From the NCBI RefSeq assembly GCF_018130465.1, contig NZ_JAFCKJ010000003.1:620001-684000 (forward strand): 64,000 nt of DNA. Reading direction: 5' to 3'. The notes under the pieces were generated by a model. That model was not told the DNA's origin. It saw nothing but the letters and a program-made list of their open reading frames with translations, and did no database searches. A program made the position numbers and the translations under genes. Every line of letters starts with the position of its first letter. Position 1 is the first letter of the stretch. This DNA comes from Bradyrhizobium canariense. Its GTDB lineage: Bacteria > Pseudomonadota > Alphaproteobacteria > Rhizobiales > Xanthobacteraceae. Positions 19,599 through 27,635 of the stretch are shown piece after piece.

Positions 19599-19713
19599 GA
19601 TTTTCGTCGGAAAATGCGATTCCGGCCCAAATGCAAGGCTCGAATTCGCTTAGAGCCCCTTGACATCACAGCGCTTTCGGCAGAACGGCTGATATACGTG
19701 TCATGGGCTGTTC

Positions 19714-20862
19714 ATGGATTTGATTACCACCACCGCTGACCTTGCGGCTGCCTGCAGCCGGCTGGCCAAGCACCCCGTCATTACCGTCGATACCGAGTTC
19801 CTGCGCGAGACCACCTACTACCCGCTGCTGTGCGTGGTGCAGATGGCCAGCGCCGAGGAAGCGATCGTCATCGACACCCTGGCCGAGGGCATCGACCTCA
19901 AACCGTTCTTCGAGCTGATGGCCAACGAAGGCGTGTTGAAGGTGTTCCACGCCGCCCGCCAGGACATCGAGATCATCTGGCACCAGGCCAATATCATTCC
20001 GCACCCGGTGTTCGACACCCAGGTCGCTGCCATGGTGCTCGGCTACGGCGACAGCATCGCCTACGACGCGCTGGTCGAGAAGGTCACCGGACACCGCCCG
20101 GACAAAACCCACCGCTTCACCGACTGGTCGCGCCGGCCGCTGACCAAGGAGCAGATGCATTACGCCGTGTCCGACGTCACGCATCTGCGCGACGTGTTCG
20201 CAGCGCTCGATGCCGACCTTAAAAAGCGCCGACGCAGCGAATGGGTCTCGATCGAGATGGAGGTCCTGACCTCGCCCAAGACCTACGACTTCCACCCCGA
20301 GCGCGCCTGGGAACGGCTCAAGACCCGGGTGCGCAAGCCCAAGGACCTCGCAGTCCTGATGGAGGTTGCCGCCTGGCGCGAGCAGGAGGCGCAGAGCCGC
20401 GACGTGCCGCGCGGCCGCGTGCTGCGGGATGAGGCCGTCAGCGACATCGCGACCCACGCGCCGAACACGATCGAGAAACTCGCTCATCTGCGCTCGGTGC
20501 CGAAGGGTTTTGAGAAATCCAAATGGGGCGCCGACATTGTCGCCGCCGTCGAGCGCGGGCTGGCGCGGGATCACGCCACGCTGCCGAAGCTGGAAAAGCC
20601 GCGCAACAACAACAATGGCGCCGCGATCGTCGAGCTGTTGAAAGTGCTGCTGCGGATGACCGCGGAGCGCCATGCGGTGGCAAGCAAGGTGATCGCCACC
20701 GTCGACGATCTCGAGGAGATCGCGGCCGACGACGAGGCCGACGTGCCGGCACTACGCGGCTGGCGCCGGGAGCTGTTCGGCGAGGCCGCACTGAAACTGA
20801 AGCGCGGCGAGCTGGCGCTGGCGGTCGAGAAAGGCCGCGTGATCGGGGTTCAGCGGGCGTAG
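19714..20862 (+). CDS. rnd: Ribonuclease D
   Basis: This 382-residue 3'-5' exoribonuclease trims tRNA and other stable RNA ends. DEDD motifs are visible: [16 protein letters not shown] (Exo I), [13 protein letters not shown] (Exo II) and [10 protein letters not shown] (Exo III, Tyr type). The C-terminal part has the HRDC-type helical region ([25 protein letters not shown]). Length and order are normal. It is convergent with the aminotransferase gene, with a palindromic repeat between them. Confidence 0.94.
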   Translation: MDLITTTADLAAACSRLAKHPVITVDTEFLRETTYYPLLCVVQMASAEEAIVIDTLAEGIDLKPFFELMANEGVLKVFHAARQDIEIIWHQANIIPHPVFDTQVAAMVLGYGDSIAYDALVEKVTGHRPDKTHRFTDWSRRPLTKEQMHYAVSDVTHLRDVFAALDADLKKRRRSEWVSIEMEVLTSPKTYDFHPERAWERLKTRVRKPKDLAVLMEVAAWREQEAQSRDVPRGRVLRDEAVSDIATHAPNTIEKLAHLRSVPKGFEKSKWGADIVAAVERGLARDHATLPKLEKPRNNNNGAAIVELLKVLLRMTAERHAVASKVIATVDDLEEIAADDEADVPALRGWRRELFGEAALKLKRGELALAVEKGRVIGVQRA

Positions 20863-20880
20863 CTGTCTCGCCCCCTCCCA

Positions 20881-21011
20881 GTGTCGTCCCGGCGAAGGCC
20901 GGGACCCATAACCCCAGGGAGGGGTTTGGCGAAGACTCGTCGTTCGGTACCCCTACCGCACTCAATCGATAGATCACGCAGTATGGGTCCCGGCTTTCGC
21001 CGGGACGACAC
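20881..21011. repeat. Palindromic intergenic repeat between rnd and aminotransferase
   Basis: The 30-base arms at 20881-20910 and 20982-21011 are inverted copies with a single mismatch, built on GTCGTCCCGGCGAA-GCCGGGACCCATA. The 71-base centre is not strongly structured. It fills the gap between two converging genes. The core GTCGTCCCGGCGAA is a common repeat of Bradyrhizobium and relatives as I remember it. Confidence 0.8.
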
Positions 21012-21056
21012 CGAGGATGTGGCGTATCGCTTCTTCCAAAGCTGACGCGATTTGCC

Positions 21057-22439
21057 TTACGCCGGCGTCAGCTTCGCCACTTCGCCCTTCATGTCGTCCA
21101 GCACGCCTGATATCGCCGCGACCAGCTCGTCGATCTGGGCCTTGGTGACGATCAGCGGCGGGCAGATGGCGATGGCGTCGAGCATGTTGCGCGAAATCAC
21201 GCCGCGCTCCTGCAGCATGCGGCTGGCCATGCCGCCGACCGCGCCCGGCGTTGCCGCTGCGGTCTTGCGCGCCTTGTCCAGCACCAGCTCGATCGCTGCG
21301 ATCATGCCGACACCGCGGACCTCGCCGACCAGCGGATGGCTGGTGAGCTCACGCAGCTTGCCTTGCATATAGCCACCGAGCTCGGCGGCATGCGCAACCA
21401 GGCCGCGCTCCTCGATGATTTTCAGATTCTCCAGCGCAATCGCCGAGCCGACCGGATGGCCGCCCGCGGTGAAGCCGTGGCCGAGCACGCCGATCTTGTT
21501 GCTCTCATCGGCGATCGGCTCGAACATGCGATCGTTCATCATGATGGCCGACAGCGGGAAATAGCTCGAGGTGATCTGCTTGGACACCACGATCGCGTCT
21601 GGCTTGATGCCGTAGGTTTCGCAGCCGAACATCTTGCCGGTGCGGCCGAAGCCGCAGATGACCTCGTCGGCAACCAACAGGATGTCGTACTTGTTCAAAA
21701 CCTTCTGGATCTTGTCCCAATAGGTCGCCGGCGGCACGATGACGCCGCCCGCGCCCATCACCGGCTCGCCGAAGAACGCGGCGATCGTGTCCGGGCCTTC
21801 CTTCTGGATCAGCGCATCGAGCTCCTCGGCACGGCGCGTCGCGAACGCTTCCTCGCTCTCGCCGGGCGCACCGTCCTTGTAGAAGTGCGGCGAGCCCGTG
21901 TGCAGGATGTTCGGCAGCGGCAGGTCGAACGAGCGGTGATTGTTCGGCAGGCCGGTGAGGCTGGCGGATGCAATGGTGACGCCATGATAGGCGCGCATCC
22001 GGCTGATCACCTTCTTGCGCTGGGGCTGGCCGAGCGCATTGGAGCGATAGGCAATCAGCTTCAGAACGGTGTCGTTGGCCTCCGAGCCGGAGTTGGTGAA
22101 GAACACCTTGCTCATCGGCACCGGCGCGAGCGCGACCAGCTTCTCGGCGAGATCGATCGAGGGGCCGTGCGATTTGGCGGAGAACGTGTGATAGAACGGC
22201 AGCGCCTGCATCTGCTTGTGCGCAGCCTCGACCAGCCGCTTCTCGTTAAAGCCGAGCCCGACGCTCCACAGCCCCGCCATCGCCTCGAAATAGCGCTTGC
22301 CCGACGCGTCGAACACGTAAGGCCCCTCGCCGCGCTCGATCACCAGCGGACCGGCCTGCTGATGGGCGCGCGCATTGGTGTAGGGATGGAGCTGATAGGC
22401 TACATCCCGGGCCTCTTGCGAATTGGGCAGCATGGACAT
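21057..22439 (-). CDS. Class III PLP-dependent aminotransferase (omega-transaminase type)
   Basis: This 460-residue enzyme moves an amino group, usually from an omega-amine or beta-amino acid to pyruvate or a similar acceptor. Family features: FFTNSGSEANDTVLKL, MRAYHGVTIASASLTG, LLVADEVICGFGRTGK (Asp contacting the PLP ring) and VVSKQITSSYFPLSA, which carries the Schiff-base Lys. The start at 22439 (MSMLPNSQ) has GGATCC upstream; the longer frame is not protein-like. The substrate cannot be read from context. A tandem 19-bp repeat lies in its promoter region. Confidence 0.88.
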   Translation of the reverse strand: MSMLPNSQEARDVAYQLHPYTNARAHQQAGPLVIERGEGPYVFDASGKRYFEAMAGLWSVGLGFNEKRLVEAAHKQMQALPFYHTFSAKSHGPSIDLAEKLVALAPVPMSKVFFTNSGSEANDTVLKLIAYRSNALGQPQRKKVISRMRAYHGVTIASASLTGLPNNHRSFDLPLPNILHTGSPHFYKDGAPGESEEAFATRRAEELDALIQKEGPDTIAAFFGEPVMGAGGVIVPPATYWDKIQKVLNKYDILLVADEVICGFGRTGKMFGCETYGIKPDAIVVSKQITSSYFPLSAIMMNDRMFEPIADESNKIGVLGHGFTAGGHPVGSAIALENLKIIEERGLVAHAAELGGYMQGKLRELTSHPLVGEVRGVGMIAAIELVLDKARKTAAATPGAVGGMASRMLQERGVISRNMLDAIAICPPLIVTKAQIDELVAAISGVLDDMKGEVAKLTPA

Positions 22440-22487
22440 TTCTGGGATCCTTGAAAGCGTCACGTCGCCGGCGGAGCCGGCGTCATC

Positions 22488-22525
22488 ACTTGGCTTTTGC
22501 GACAACACTTGGCTATTGCGGCAAC
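22488..22525. promoter_or_regulatory. Tandem 19-bp direct repeat upstream of the aminotransferase
   Basis: ACTTGGCTTTTGCGACAAC (22488-22506) is followed directly by ACTTGGCTATTGCGGCAAC (22507-22525), two mismatches in 19. A weaker partial copy (ACTTGCAACGCC) follows at about 22531. The repeat begins 49 bases upstream of the aminotransferase start codon, where an operator would sit. It also lies after the stop of the 56-aa gene read in the same direction. Head-to-tail half-sites near two helical turns apart suggest cooperative binding of a regulator. Confidence 0.55.
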
Positions 22526-22599
22526 GCAAAACTTGCAACGCCAATTCGTCGGCAGCAAGCGCTCAGCAGCGTTGCACAAAGCCGCACATTGGGCAGCTC

Positions 22600-22770
22600 T
22601 CACGCCGCGCCGTCGTCATTCCCATCGCTATCGGCGGCAGCGGCTTCCCGCACCTCCACCAGCGCCATCGAGAGCAGATACACCGTCGTGGGCAGACCAA
22701 GACGGCGCGCCGCCTCGGCGGCATGCGACAGGTCGCTTGCCAGCTCCTCGAGCTGATCTCCCCGTGACAA
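22600..22770 (-). CDS. Small acidic protein (56 aa), TTG start
   Basis: Read from TTG 22770, with GGAG seven bases upstream, this encodes 56 residues: an amphipathic helix (LEELASDLSHAAEAARRLG), a short hydrophobic run (TTVYLLSMALVEV) and an acidic tail (DSDGNDDGAA). The composition is that of a real helical protein, unlike the Arg/Cys-rich overlapping frames. It lies 29 bases after the isochorismatase-like gene and closes a four-gene unit. I know no family for it. Confidence 0.55.
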   Translation of the reverse strand: MSRGDQLEELASDLSHAAEAARRLGLPTTVYLLSMALVEVREAAAADSDGNDDGAA

Positions 22771-22799
22771 TGTCCCACTCCATCCGTCGATCGCGGCGC

Positions 22800-23363
22800 C
22801 TACACCGCAACGGCGCCGCTGGTTCTGATCAGTTCGGCGCTGGACTGGACTGTAGCAAAACTCCCGATCACATTCACTACCGCATGCCTGTAGGCGGCGG
22901 CATCGCCTGTCCCCGGCTGCCGGCAGGCCACCGCGTCGGCCACCACCTGGTAGCGATGGCTGCGGTGAAACCCGTCGACAGCGGTGGCCAGGATAGTTTC
23001 GTCCAGCGAAAAGCCCGCGAGCACGCAACGGACATTGCGGATATTGGACATGTAGTCCACAAACCGCGACGAACTGTAGGCCGACGGCAGCGGGTGCTCG
23101 AACGTCATTTCTCCCGGCCGCGGCTTCGCCTCCGCGATCCAATCGGTCAGCCTGGATGCCGGATTGAACCAGGCCGCCTGCGCAATGCGCTTCAGATGCA
23201 TCACCGGCCAGAGATTGTCGCGCCACAGCGTCAGCAGTTCCACGCAGCGCGCCGTGGCGGCATCGCCGTCGAGGATGACGTGGCGACGTCCAGGGGTCAG
23301 ATATTCGACCTGGAGATCGGCGCAGACCAGGATCGGCGGATCGTCGGTGATGGAAACCAGCAT
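22800..23363 (-). CDS. Isochorismatase-fold protein lacking the catalytic cysteine
   Basis: The 187-residue protein has the cysteine-hydrolase fold. ILVCADLQVEYL gives the acidic residue of the triad, PVMHLKRIA could supply the Lys, and NVRCVLAGFSLDETILATAV matches the loop that normally reads GxxTDVCVxATA. At the nucleophile position the codon is ACT (Thr), so the usual cysteine is absent. It is third in a unit with two GNAT-type genes, 25 bases after the second. It may be a non-catalytic binding protein or use another chemistry. Confidence 0.72.
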   Translation of the reverse strand: MLVSITDDPPILVCADLQVEYLTPGRRHVILDGDAATARCVELLTLWRDNLWPVMHLKRIAQAAWFNPASRLTDWIAEAKPRPGEMTFEHPLPSAYSSSRFVDYMSNIRNVRCVLAGFSLDETILATAVDGFHRSHRYQVVADAVACRQPGTGDAAAYRHAVVNVIGSFATVQSSAELIRTSGAVAV

Positions 23364-23388
23364 GGTCTTGCGCGCAGCTGCACCAGTT

Positions 23389-24009
23389 TCAACGGCCAGC
23401 GAGCGCGACGTCCCGCAGCGGCGACGTCACGGCCCGTCCTGCCGAGGCGTCGAGTACGCCCGGCCGGTCCCAATCGCCCTCGGGTCGGATGATCACGTAC
23501 GGATCGCTGTCCAGCGTAATGGCATCCGGGCCCGGTTCGATCTCCAGCAGCATTTCCGTGTAGGAGAAGTCGGAGAAGGTGATCTTGCGATTGTGGCCGA
23601 GCGGCTTGGCGCCGAAATGGGCCCAGAAATCGACCAGCCGGTCCTGCGCCTGGCCGTAGATCTTGCGGAAGCCCTTGCGCTTCACATAGTCGACGCTTGC
23701 CTGGACCAGCTTGAACGAGACGCGCGAGCGCCGATATTGGTGCCGCACCGCAAGCCGTTCCACCTTGGCGAAATCGCCGAAGAACCGTACCCGCAGACAG
23801 CCCGCAGGCTCGTTGCCGACATAGCCGATGAAATGCGCGGCGACCATGTCGTTGCCGTCGAACTCCTCCTCGAACGGACAATCCTGCTCGGCGAGATAGA
23901 CCGCGGAGCGAATGGCGGTGACCAGCATGAGATCGCTGAGATCGCGCGCGAGGCGAATGGTGATGGCGCGGGAGTCGGGCTTCGCGAGAGGAATCCTAGT
24001 ACCGTGCAT
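23389..24009 (-). CDS. GNAT family N-acetyltransferase
   Basis: This 206-residue protein reads as a GNAT acyltransferase. AIRSAVYLAEQDCPFEEEFDG matches the ElaA-like first part, AGCLRVRFFGDFAKVERLAV gives the central strands, RHQYRRSRVSFKLVQASVDY the acyl-CoA site (canonical R-x-x-G-x-G partly lost) and FWAHFGAKPLG the last strand. The start at 24009 is favoured because GGAG lies eight bases before it. It overlaps the upstream gene by 14 bases, so translation is probably coupled. The acceptor is unknown. Confidence 0.78.
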   Translation of the reverse strand: MHGTRIPLAKPDSRAITIRLARDLSDLMLVTAIRSAVYLAEQDCPFEEEFDGNDMVAAHFIGYVGNEPAGCLRVRFFGDFAKVERLAVRHQYRRSRVSFKLVQASVDYVKRKGFRKIYGQAQDRLVDFWAHFGAKPLGHNRKITFSDFSYTEMLLEIEPGPDAITLDSDPYVIIRPEGDWDRPGVLDASAGRAVTSPLRDVALAGR

Positions 24010-24613
24010 CTGCAAAACTCCTTGCTTGGATGATCGCGCCCGGCATGCGCACCGGCTGCCGATGCCAGGGCCGCTCGTAGCACCAGAGGTCTGGTTGGAA
24101 GCTTGGAACAGGCTGGAAGCCCGTCGCCTTCATGATGTCGCGTCCGGCCACGGTTGACGGCTGCGCATAGCAATCCGCGTTGCGAAACCTTAGCTGTCTG
24201 AGATGAGCCGCGGCCTTGCCGAGACCGGCGACGCCGCGCCCTGTCGCCGCGATCGCCCAGATGTAGATGGCGGAAACGTCCTCCTTCGCAGACGCGAGAT
24301 GGCGTGTCTCCGGCGCGGTGAGGCAGATCTCGTCGAGCAGCAGCGCGTCGTGCCCGCGGTCGTTGAGAAACAGGAAGGCCATGCCGCCGACGAGGTTGCC
24401 CTTCCGGCTGAAAGTCAGGATGCTCTCGGGATCAAAGGTGAAGTATTTTGCGAGCTCTGCCGTCCCGATCCGAACACCCGGCACCAGCCGGTGCGCCATT
24501 TGCGAAAGCGCGGAAATTTCGGAAAATTGGGCACGACGGACATCGACATCCGGACTGAGCGGCAGCGCGTCGAAATCATGCCTTGCGGCAAACGAGCCCC
24601 TTTCCATACCCAT
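23996..24613 (-). CDS. GNAT-like protein, first gene of the unit
   Basis: This 205-residue protein begins at ATG 24613 with GAGGGG upstream. Parts resemble a GNAT fold: VDVRRAQFSEISALSQMAHR, VGGMAFLFLNDRGHDALLLDEI, GRGVAGLGKAAAHLRQLRF and a closing MKATGFQPVP. It overlaps the next GNAT gene by 14 bases, an arrangement that suggests equal amounts and perhaps a heterodimer. It is divergent from the LysR gene 101 bases away. The substrate is unknown. Confidence 0.62.
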   Translation of the reverse strand: MGMERGSFAARHDFDALPLSPDVDVRRAQFSEISALSQMAHRLVPGVRIGTAELAKYFTFDPESILTFSRKGNLVGGMAFLFLNDRGHDALLLDEICLTAPETRHLASAKEDVSAIYIWAIAATGRGVAGLGKAAAHLRQLRFRNADCYAQPSTVAGRDIMKATGFQPVPSFQPDLWCYERPWHRQPVRMPGAIIQARSFADARY

Positions 24614-24705
24614 GTCGCCCCTCTATCGTCTGCGGCTTTCGTGCGCCGCTACGACCATGAGCTTAGCGGCTGGGGATCAGGAGTATGCAGCAGTTATTGC
24701 ACCGG

Positions 24706-24727
24706 GGTGCTGCGATGATGCAGCACC
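24706..24727. promoter_or_regulatory. Perfect inverted repeat at the LysR gene start
   Basis: GGTGCTGC (24706-24713) and GCAGCACC (24720-24727) are perfect inverted 8-mers around GATGAT, which contains the two likely ATG codons of the LysR gene. Another GCAGCA lies upstream at 24687-24693. The hairpin could hide the start codon in mRNA, or the DNA could be an operator for autoregulation and for the divergent GNAT unit. Confidence 0.45.
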
Positions 24728-25725
24728 GTGAAGAAGCCCTGGATGCGTCCTGGGACGATTTGAAACTGTTTTTAGCTTGCGCAAAATATAAAAGTTTCCG
24801 CAACGCCGCCGAGGAGCTCGGGCTCACCTCCACCACCCTGATGCGCAGGATCGACCGGCTCGAAGAGAGCATCGACTGCAAGCTGTTCCTGCGCGACCAG
24901 AGCGGGCTCACGCTCAGCGACGAAGGCAGCGCGATGATCGCCGACGTCGCGCATATGGAGCGTCATGCCTTCAACGTCTTCCGGCGTGCCTCGCGATCGT
25001 CGAACGACATGTCAGGCACCGTGCGCGTCGCGGTGACGGAAGGCCCCGGCAATTTCTGGATCCTGCCGCGACTGATCGACTTCCAGAAGACCTATCGCAA
25101 GATCACCGTCGACCTGCGCTGCGCGATGGAACAGGCCGACGTCGCGCGGCTCGAATCCGACATCGCGATCCAGCTCGAGCCGCCGACCAATCCCGATCTG
25201 ATCGTCGCCAAGCTCGGCCGGCTGCACATCTATCCCTTCGTCTCCAAGGAGTACGAAAACCTCTACGGCGTGCCGGCGAGCCTGGCCGAGCTGAAGAACC
25301 ACCGCATCATCAAGCAGAGCGCGCCGCAGGTCGACGACGGCGCCTACGCCCGCGTGCTCGGACTTAAGTCGCTCGAGGGCATCGTCGGGATCAAGACCAA
25401 TTCCTCGGTCGGCGTGCTCTATGCAGTGGAGCGCGGCGCCGGCATCGGGTTCCTGCCGACGGTCTCGATCGCGCTCGGCGCCCCGCTCGTTGCCGTCGAT
25501 CTCGGCGTCAGCCACCACGCCGATCTCTGGCTCACCTATCACAAGGAGTTCCGCGCCTCCGAGCGCCACAAGATCGTGGTCGATTGGCTGAAGAAAATCT
25601 TCGATCCCAAGACCTATCCCTGTTTCCGCGACGAGTTCATCCACCCGAACGCGCTGGCGCCGATGATGACGGCCGCGCGCGAAGGCTTTGGATTGACGGG
25701 ATATGTCGCGGCAATGCCGACCTGA
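24715..25725 (+). CDS. LysR family transcriptional regulator
   Basis: The 336-residue regulator has a winged helix at about 9-68 (WDDLKLFLACAKYKSFRNAA, LTSTTLMRRIDRLEE) and a periplasmic-binding-like effector domain after about 95 (GTVRVAVTEGPGNFWILPRL). The motif LTSTTLMRR replaces the common QPALSRQI recognition helix. The start may be ATG 24715, ATG 24718 or ATG 24685; the inverted repeat overlaps them. It is divergent from the two-GNAT unit and is its likely regulator. The ligand is unknown. Confidence 0.87.
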   Translation: MMQHREEALDASWDDLKLFLACAKYKSFRNAAEELGLTSTTLMRRIDRLEESIDCKLFLRDQSGLTLSDEGSAMIADVAHMERHAFNVFRRASRSSNDMSGTVRVAVTEGPGNFWILPRLIDFQKTYRKITVDLRCAMEQADVARLESDIAIQLEPPTNPDLIVAKLGRLHIYPFVSKEYENLYGVPASLAELKNHRIIKQSAPQVDDGAYARVLGLKSLEGIVGIKTNSSVGVLYAVERGAGIGFLPTVSIALGAPLVAVDLGVSHHADLWLTYHKEFRASERHKIVVDWLKKIFDPKTYPCFRDEFIHPNALAPMMTAAREGFGLTGYVAAMPT

Positions 25726-25804
25726 AGTTCGAGTATGATCTTTTCGGAAAACAGCTTCGCACTTTTCCGGATCCTGCTCCGGGCGAACGCAGGCGGGCTT
25801 CGCC

Positions 25805-26950
25805 TCACCACCGGTATTCGAAGCCGAACGTGCCCTGGTGCGACGTCAGCTCGTTGCGGAACTTGCCGTCGTAATTGACGTAGAGTCGCGCCGTGTTGGT
25901 CAGGCTGAGCGAGGCCGAAGCGCCAGCATCCATGCCGTGGCGGCTCTCGCCGATACCCGGCACGACGATGCTCTGGGTCCCGAGGCTGACCTGCACCGAT
26001 CCCAGGTTCTGGTAGAAATTGTCGACGAACTTGCCGTAGGCGGACAGGTCGAGGATCTTCTGGTCGAAGATGAAGTAGCGCCCGATCTCGGCCCCGATCA
26101 TGACGCGCGCGCGAGAGAGCGCCGTCGAGCCGACATTCAGTGGATCGAGGCCGCCGGCCTCCTGGAACGCGACGCTGGTGGCGCGGACATATTCCAGCGC
26201 GCCCTTGGGCACGATGCGCATCTGGTCCTTGGTCCAGTAATAGCTGATCTCGGTCAGCGCGCCGTCGATTGCGGCGCGATAACCCGCGGTCGCAAGGCCC
26301 AGGCCGGTATCCCGGCTGGAACGGACCTTGCCGAAACCGTGCACCGCTGCGAACGCCCAGGTCCATGGGCCCTTGTCGACGGAGCCGCTGAAGCCGAGTT
26401 GCGTCAGGTCCAGCGTCGCGGACTGAAGCGCGAGCGGCACGTCGATGTCGGTGTGGCTCTGGTCGACGGAGAAGCCGATATTGACACCCGGCGCGAGCCG
26501 AGCGCCAAGGCCTGCGACACCGCCAAACGTCTTGCGCTTGTCGCCGACAAAGTCCCCTTGCGCATCGGTCCGGACCGAGATGCCGTAACTCTCGAACCAG
26601 GTGCGGTAGCGCGGATCTTCCGTGCCCGCCGACGCGCCGCCGCCGCCGGGATTGGTCCGGAACGCCCGGTTGACGCCGCCAGATGCCCGGTTACCGAGCC
26701 GCTCCAGGAAATTCGAGCCGAGATTGAGCGCGCTGTTGCCGGCCGACTGGTCGTAATTGGTGGAGGTGGCCGACGGCGTGGGAGGCGGCGGCGGTGGCGG
26801 TGGCAGCGGCGGGGCGACTTGAGCGAGAACGGGAGCAGCCGTCGTCATCACGCCAAGCACGATGGCACTCGCGACCTTGGCCGTCGTCCGACGAACCCGG
26901 TCTCCGCCAATCACCTGCCGTGTCCCGGAAAGCTGCAATATGCAGCGCAT
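25805..26950 (-). CDS. Autotransporter-type outer-membrane beta-barrel protein
   Basis: The 381-residue protein (start ATG 26950; GTG 26914 is an alternative) has a signal sequence ending near VLAQ, a run of prolines (PPLPPPPPPPPTPS), a short linker with a Gly run and then an autotransporter barrel domain (about 100-381) ending FEYRW, the aromatic C-terminus needed for BAM insertion. Strands alternate as expected (TRLYVNYDGKF and similar). With almost no passenger it resembles barrel-only members. Function is unknown. Confidence 0.78.
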   Translation of the reverse strand: MRCILQLSGTRQVIGGDRVRRTTAKVASAIVLGVMTTAAPVLAQVAPPLPPPPPPPPTPSATSTNYDQSAGNSALNLGSNFLERLGNRASGGVNRAFRTNPGGGGASAGTEDPRYRTWFESYGISVRTDAQGDFVGDKRKTFGGVAGLGARLAPGVNIGFSVDQSHTDIDVPLALQSATLDLTQLGFSGSVDKGPWTWAFAAVHGFGKVRSSRDTGLGLATAGYRAAIDGALTEISYYWTKDQMRIVPKGALEYVRATSVAFQEAGGLDPLNVGSTALSRARVMIGAEIGRYFIFDQKILDLSAYGKFVDNFYQNLGSVQVSLGTQSIVVPGIGESRHGMDAGASASLSLTNTARLYVNYDGKFRNELTSHQGTFGFEYRW

Positions 26951-27329
26951 GATAATGAATCCCGAAGCAAAATGGCGGCGCGCAAAAATGCAACAGGCGC
27001 CACACTGCATGCGACGATTTGTGCTGAACTGCCCCCGAGGGTCAACCGGTCCACACCTCATCGCCGAGGCGATTGCCCTCGATTGTGGTTCCCCGGCCAC
27101 AGGTCGTAAATTGCAGATGGCGAAACCCGGCGCGGACTTGAAATTCGCGCGCGGCTTGCTAACGGGCGATTTTCATGTTGCAATATCGGACACAATCGGA
27201 ATTGGCCGCTCGACTGTGCGTTTCGCGACATTGAGACTCAAGACTCGAACAGACTACCGGAAGCCCGTTTGTGGCGTGGCACGCGAAAAGCGGCCGCGTC
27301 GTTTTTGTATCTAGCGGAGGAGACTGAGG
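26951..27329. other. Intergenic region between divergent barrel and cold-shock genes
   Basis: This 379-base stretch must hold the promoters of both divergent genes. It is less GC-rich in places (TTTTCATGTTGCAATATC near 27170) than the surrounding genes. The last roughly 100 bases may be the leader of the cold-shock mRNA, ending in a strong GGAGGAGACTGAGG before the ATG. I see no gene here. Confidence 0.45.
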
Positions 27330-27536
27330 ATGCCGCAAAAGGGCACCGTCAAATGGTTCAACCCGACCAAGGGATATGGGTTCATCAAGCCGAACGGCAG
27401 CGACAAGGACGTGTTCGTCCACATCTCCGCCGTCGAACGCGCCGGACTCTCGACCCTCAACGAGAACCAGGTGGTTGAATACGACCTCGTGGAGAACCGC
27501 GGCAAAGCATCCGCGGAGAACCTCAAGGTCTCCTGA
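27330..27536 (+). CDS. cspA: Cold-shock domain protein
   Basis: The 68-residue protein is a single cold-shock OB fold that binds single-stranded RNA and DNA and melts RNA structure. RNP1 reads GYGFIKP and RNP2 reads DVFVHISAVE; the opening KGTVKWFNPTKGYG is classic. A purine-rich ribosome site lies directly upstream and a strong terminator directly downstream, so it is a one-gene transcript. Several csp paralogues are usual in Bradyrhizobium, so the A label is only generic. Confidence 0.93.
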   Translation: MPQKGTVKWFNPTKGYGFIKPNGSDKDVFVHISAVERAGLSTLNENQVVEYDLVENRGKASAENLKVS

Positions 27537-27572
27537 TTTCTCTCGCGGTCTGCGCAAGAGATCATGACGTTG

Positions 27573-27600
27573 CCCCCGGCTCTGCCGGGGGTTTTTGTTT
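27573..27600 (+). terminator. Rho-independent terminator of the cold-shock gene
   Basis: CCCCCGGC (27573-27580) and GCCGGGGG (27584-27591) form an eight-pair stem with a TCT loop, followed at once by TTTTTGTTT. It is the clearest intrinsic terminator in the window. Confidence 0.92.
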
Positions 27601-27635
27601 GGGGATGACGAAGGATTTCGCAGTGCGACGGCGCT

